Shown here: piece after piece, positions 14,386 to 16,784 of the stretch
Layout of the letters: each line of letters opens with the position of its first letter
Numbering within the stretch: position 1 is the stretch's first letter
The notes under the pieces: model-generated
What the model was told of the DNA's origin: nothing
Seen by the model: the letters and a program-made list of their open reading frames with translations, nothing else
Databases searched by the model: none
Program-made: the position numbers and the translations under genes
NCBI GenBank assembly: GCA_017613595.1
Contig: JAGADM010000016.1
Coordinates: forward strand, 1-16,784
Origin: Lachnospiraceae bacterium
GTDB taxonomy: Bacteria > Bacillota_A > Clostridia > Lachnospirales > Lachnospiraceae
Reading direction: 5' to 3'
DNA: 16,784 nucleotides

Positions 14386-15582
14386 CTATACGCCCGCCGT
14401 AAACGGCAGCTCCACAACGGTCATAAAGCCTTCGTCATTCTCAAACGAAGCGTTTCCGCCGCACCGTTTCGCATATGCTTCTATCTTCTTTAATCCGAAT
14501 CCTTTGCCGATCAGTTCCTCGCGGTTCGCCGGGTTAAAATCACTCTTTCCGTTATCCGTAACCGTCAGTTTCACATGTCCCGCATCGGCAAGAAGCGAAA
14601 CGCCGAACCGGTCCGCTCCGCCGTGACGCACGCCGTTTGAGAAGCATTCCCGCAGTACGCCGGTTAAAAATTCCGCGTGTTCTTTCGGTACGAGAACTTC
14701 TTCGGAATATACGTTGTAAGTCTGGGTCACCTGCAGTTCGGTATCCATCGTGAAGCCTTCGGCAATGTTTTCAAGATATCTCCGAAGGTCCTCGATCGGA
14801 ACCGACGCATCCTCATCATCAAGTGCCCTCACTGCACTTCTGATCGACTCGAGGCTTCCGCGGATCCGCTCATTCGCATCGTTCATCCGCTTTCTCGCTT
14901 CCTCGGGCTTTGCTTCGAAAAGCATGTCCGCGGCATCTAAAGTCATGATTGCGGCAGTGATTGAATGGCCGACGTTGTTGTGTATGTTGCGGCTGATATT
15001 TTCCCTTTCCGTAAGCCGCGCGTTCTTCTCAGCGGCAAATGACTGTTTGGCAAGTTCCCGGTTCAGCTGCCGCTCGTGCATCTCGCTCGCAACCGTCGCG
15101 CAGAGTCTTCGCTGTTCCTCTCTCCTTCGGTCTTCGCGGAGAAGAAGGAGTCGCCGCAACAGGAACAATACGGCAATGCAGATGCTTAAAACGGCTGCCG
15201 ACGCAATGAGTTCCGCGACGTGTCTTGCAAGCGTTTCATCGGCTTCCTCCTTAACCCCGGGCATCTTCGTCGAGATAATCCCGAAAGCCGCCGGAACGGC
15301 ATATGCGGCGGCGGCCGCGAGCGTCCCGAGCACCGGATGGACCGTGACACAGGCTGCTGCCGAGAAGCCCCACCAATGACCGGAAAGGATTCCGAGAAGG
15401 AGTGCGAATACGGCGGTTCCGATCCGGAAAGCGGTGCGTTTTTTCGCGGAATCACACACATCTTCCGCTGCGATCAAAACCATCAATAATCCGGTCACGA
15501 TCAGCGTGACGGGCGGGGAATCCGAGCTCAGCGCGGACAGAATTCCGGTAAGAAGCGCTATCGCCAGTTTGAGAAATACCAT
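14386..15582 (-). CDS. Sensor histidine kinase, HisKA_3 (NarX/DesK-like) family
   Basis: 398 residues. The N-terminal half is membrane embedded with several hydrophobic helices (about 1-18, 24-40, 53-68, 72-105, 121-143) and no large extracellular domain, so it probably senses within or through the membrane. A basic coiled segment (144-190) leads to the dimerisation/phosphotransfer region ENISRNIHNNVGHSI with H201. The ATP-binding domain shows the N-box ECFSNGVRHG (N316), DNG (343-345) and GFGLKKIE (361-368). The residue after the phospho-His is Asn rather than the usual Asp/Glu. The start at 15582 is chosen over a longer open frame because AGGAGG lies 8 nt upstream and the protein then begins with a membrane helix. 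It is 9 bp from its response regulator. Confidence 0.92.
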   Translation of the reverse strand: MVFLKLAIALLTGILSALSSDSPPVTLIVTGLLMVLIAAEDVCDSAKKRTAFRIGTAVFALLLGILSGHWWGFSAAACVTVHPVLGTLAAAAAYAVPAAFGIISTKMPGVKEEADETLARHVAELIASAAVLSICIAVLFLLRRLLLLREDRRREEQRRLCATVASEMHERQLNRELAKQSFAAEKNARLTERENISRNIHNNVGHSITAAIMTLDAADMLFEAKPEEARKRMNDANERIRGSLESIRSAVRALDDEDASVPIEDLRRYLENIAEGFTMDTELQVTQTYNVYSEEVLVPKEHAEFLTGVLRECFSNGVRHGGADRFGVSLLADAGHVKLTVTDNGKSDFNPANREELIGKGFGLKKIEAYAKRCGGNASFENDEGFMTVVELPFTAGV

Positions 15583-15625
15583 TGTCCGCACCTCCTTTCC
15601 CGCCGGATGATCTTTCCGGGCCGCG

Positions 15626-15643
15626 GGCAGTTCCGTAACTGCC
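15626..15643 (-). other. Stem-loop in the kinase leader
   Basis: GGCAGTT/AACTGCC arms (7 bp, perfect) with a 4-nt loop lie in the roughly 80-nt leader of the kinase mRNA, about 30 nt upstream of the Shine-Dalgarno sequence. It has no T-run. A role in mRNA stability is possible. Confidence 0.4.
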
Positions 15644-15660
15644 GCGCATACATAAACCAA

Positions 15661-15699
15661 GGATACCCCGATTGTATCATAACATCGGGGTATCCACAA
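15661..15699 (-). promoter_or_regulatory. Kinase promoter embedded in a 12-bp inverted repeat (candidate operator)
   Basis: TTGTGG (15699-15694) and TACAAT (15676-15671) are separated by 17 bp on the minus strand; TGA before the -10 makes it an extended -10. A perfect inverted repeat, GGATACCCCGAT at 15661-15672 and ATCGGGGTATCC at 15684-15695, overlaps both boxes. Its centres are 23 bp apart, about two helical turns. This fits a dimeric repressor or autoregulator site. It could instead be a terminator stem for the permease gene, but no strong T-run follows. Confidence 0.65.
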
Positions 15700-15734
15700 G
15701 CGGAGTTCGTAATAACGCGCAGGGATTGCCCGGT

Positions 15735-16784
15735 TTAAAACTCCGTAACGTCTGTTTTGCACATTTTCCGTCCCTTTAAAAGAATCATCGGGACAAGCAT
15801 CAAAAGGTTTGAAAAAACCACGCCGATAATGCCGTTTTTCGAGCAATACGGGAGGTACTGGCCTCTCGGAATATAGAGCAGTTCGTTCAGCAAAAACGTC
15901 GTAAGAAGCATCACCGCGGTACCGACCAGAAGGGCGATAAGATCCATCAGAAAGAGTTCCGAGGCAATCTTGCGGCGGACGCGTCCTTTCGATATGCCGA
16001 GCGCCCGGTACACGGCAAATTCGTACTCTCTCTTGATATACTGGCCGGTCACGACCGAATTGAGCGTTACCGCCATAATGACGGAAAGAATGATCAATCC
16101 GACATAGAAGATCAGATCGATCGAACCGAGGTCTTCGTGAATATAGCGCGCGGTTGTTTTCTCGATCCGGACCTTCCGGTCTCCGATGATACTCTGCACA
16201 CGGTCGATCAGTTTCTGCCCGGAGAGCGTCTTACTCATAATGTTGGCGCGGTAGCAGTCTTCCTCCTTATCCTCGTTCAGGTAGAAGTACTGGTAGCTCT
16301 TGTCGTTTATGATTCCTTCGATCATGAACTCCTTCGTGGGCGACAGATCGCCGAGCTTCAGGTTCCGGTTCCGCGACAGATTCTCACTGATCACGGCACT
16401 CCTGTTATGAAGGCCGCTGCAGTCAAAATCGATTCCGAGAAGATCCATCGCCGTCTGCATATCTTCTTTTGAACGGAACACATAACTTCCGACACCGGTT
16501 TCAAGACCGATCGTCGTTTTGAGACTTCCGCCGCCGTAACCGTTGCCGGTTCGAAACAGCGTGATCAGTTCCGGATCCTTTTTGATATCCTCGCGGAATG
16601 CCTTCCAGTCCTTATAATCATCGGTATCCGTAGACAGAGCCGTCACCAGAATGATGCGGGAATCGTACCCCTTCGCAACATCATAGTACCACCACATGCT
16701 GCTGATATAATTGCCGGCGAGAAACATGCACATCGTCAGAAACATCATAAAAATGATGATGGCCGCACGCCCTTTGTTCTTTAC
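15735..16784 (-). CDS. FtsX-like ABC transporter permease (5' end outside window)
   Basis: 349 residues are visible and the reading frame is still open at the window edge. The visible N-terminus, KNKGRAAIIIFMMFLTMC, looks like the first membrane helix of an FtsX/MacB-type permease, whose true start is a little further upstream. A large extracytoplasmic domain follows (about 35-220), then three C-terminal membrane helices with the FtsX pattern around YIKREYEFAVYRALGISKGRV. The layout is of the four-helix MacB/LolE type rather than the ten-helix BceB type. Such permeases pair with a separate ATPase, which should lie upstream. It precedes the histidine kinase by about 150 bp that include a promoter, so the two may be co-regulated as a transport/sensing module. 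Confidence 0.85.
   Translation of the reverse strand, partial: VKNKGRAAIIIFMMFLTMCMFLAGNYISSMWWYYDVAKGYDSRIILVTALSTDTDDYKDWKAFREDIKKDPELITLFRTGNGYGGGSLKTTIGLETGVGSYVFRSKEDMQTAMDLLGIDFDCSGLHNRSAVISENLSRNRNLKLGDLSPTKEFMIEGIINDKSYQYFYLNEDKEEDCYRANIMSKTLSGQKLIDRVQSIIGDRKVRIEKTTARYIHEDLGSIDLIFYVGLIILSVIMAVTLNSVVTGQYIKREYEFAVYRALGISKGRVRRKIASELFLMDLIALLVGTAVMLLTTFLLNELLYIPRGQYLPYCSKNGIIGVVFSNLLMLVPMILLKGRKMCKTDVTEF

Noticed and set aside
1..16784. tRNA, rRNA, CRISPR, insertion sequence, prophage or biosynthetic cluster signatures
   Set aside because: Looked for cloverleaf-like segments, regular repeat-spacer patterns, transposase or integrase motifs and carrier proteins on both strands; none seen by eye.

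Overview
The window looks like chromosomal DNA from a GC-moderate Firmicute, probably a Clostridia/Lachnospiraceae-type anaerobe. The signs are a canonical T-box leader, Gram-positive Shine-Dalgarno sequences in front of nearly every gene, sigma-A-type promoters, a lipoprotein and a CapA protein with Pro/Thr linkers, and an oxygen/NO-detoxifying flavodiiron-rubredoxin fusion typical of anaerobes. I see no tRNA, rRNA, CRISPR array, insertion sequence or phage gene. The taxonomic placement is inference from gene style, not from a marker gene.

Left part (1-3888). The minus strand reads from a CapA-family membrane protein (TTG start) into acetolactate synthase ilvB. Next comes a complete T-box leader with its own promoter, a TGG (Trp) specifier and a terminator. 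The gene it controls lies beyond position 1. Divergent from capA is a plus-strand pilT gene, a type IV pilus retraction ATPase standing alone. Its extended -10 promoter is preceded by four A-tracts in helical phase, which should bend the DNA.

Middle (4971-10415). pilT ends at strong terminators that also face the opposing unit. That minus-strand unit starts from a near-consensus promoter at 10387-10415 and reads Nudix hydrolase, Sfp-type phosphopantetheinyl transferase, serine hydrolase (class C beta-lactamase fold), a lipoprotein with a Pro/Thr/Glu stalk, and a cytoplasmic 5'-nucleotidase-type metallophosphoesterase. The first two are tightly spaced and coupled; the rest follow at 19-85 bp. 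The shared purpose, if any, is not obvious. Several members hydrolyse or transfer nucleotide or phosphate-ester groups.

Right part (10473-16784). A divergent plus-strand gene encodes a 619-residue flavodiiron protein fused to a flavin reductase domain and a rubredoxin. It ends at a bidirectional terminator. Opposing it is a minus-strand series: an FtsX-like ABC permease (cut by the window edge), a NarX/DesK-type histidine kinase, a LuxR-type response regulator, and a membrane-anchored protein with about seven YD-like repeats. The kinase promoter has its -10 element inside a perfect 12-bp inverted repeat, which could be an operator.

No single locus is clearly an undescribed system. The strongest leads are the two-component module with its YD-repeat partner and palindromic promoter, the phased A-tracts in front of pilT, the two-lobed lipoprotein, and the Trp T-box whose target is off-window.
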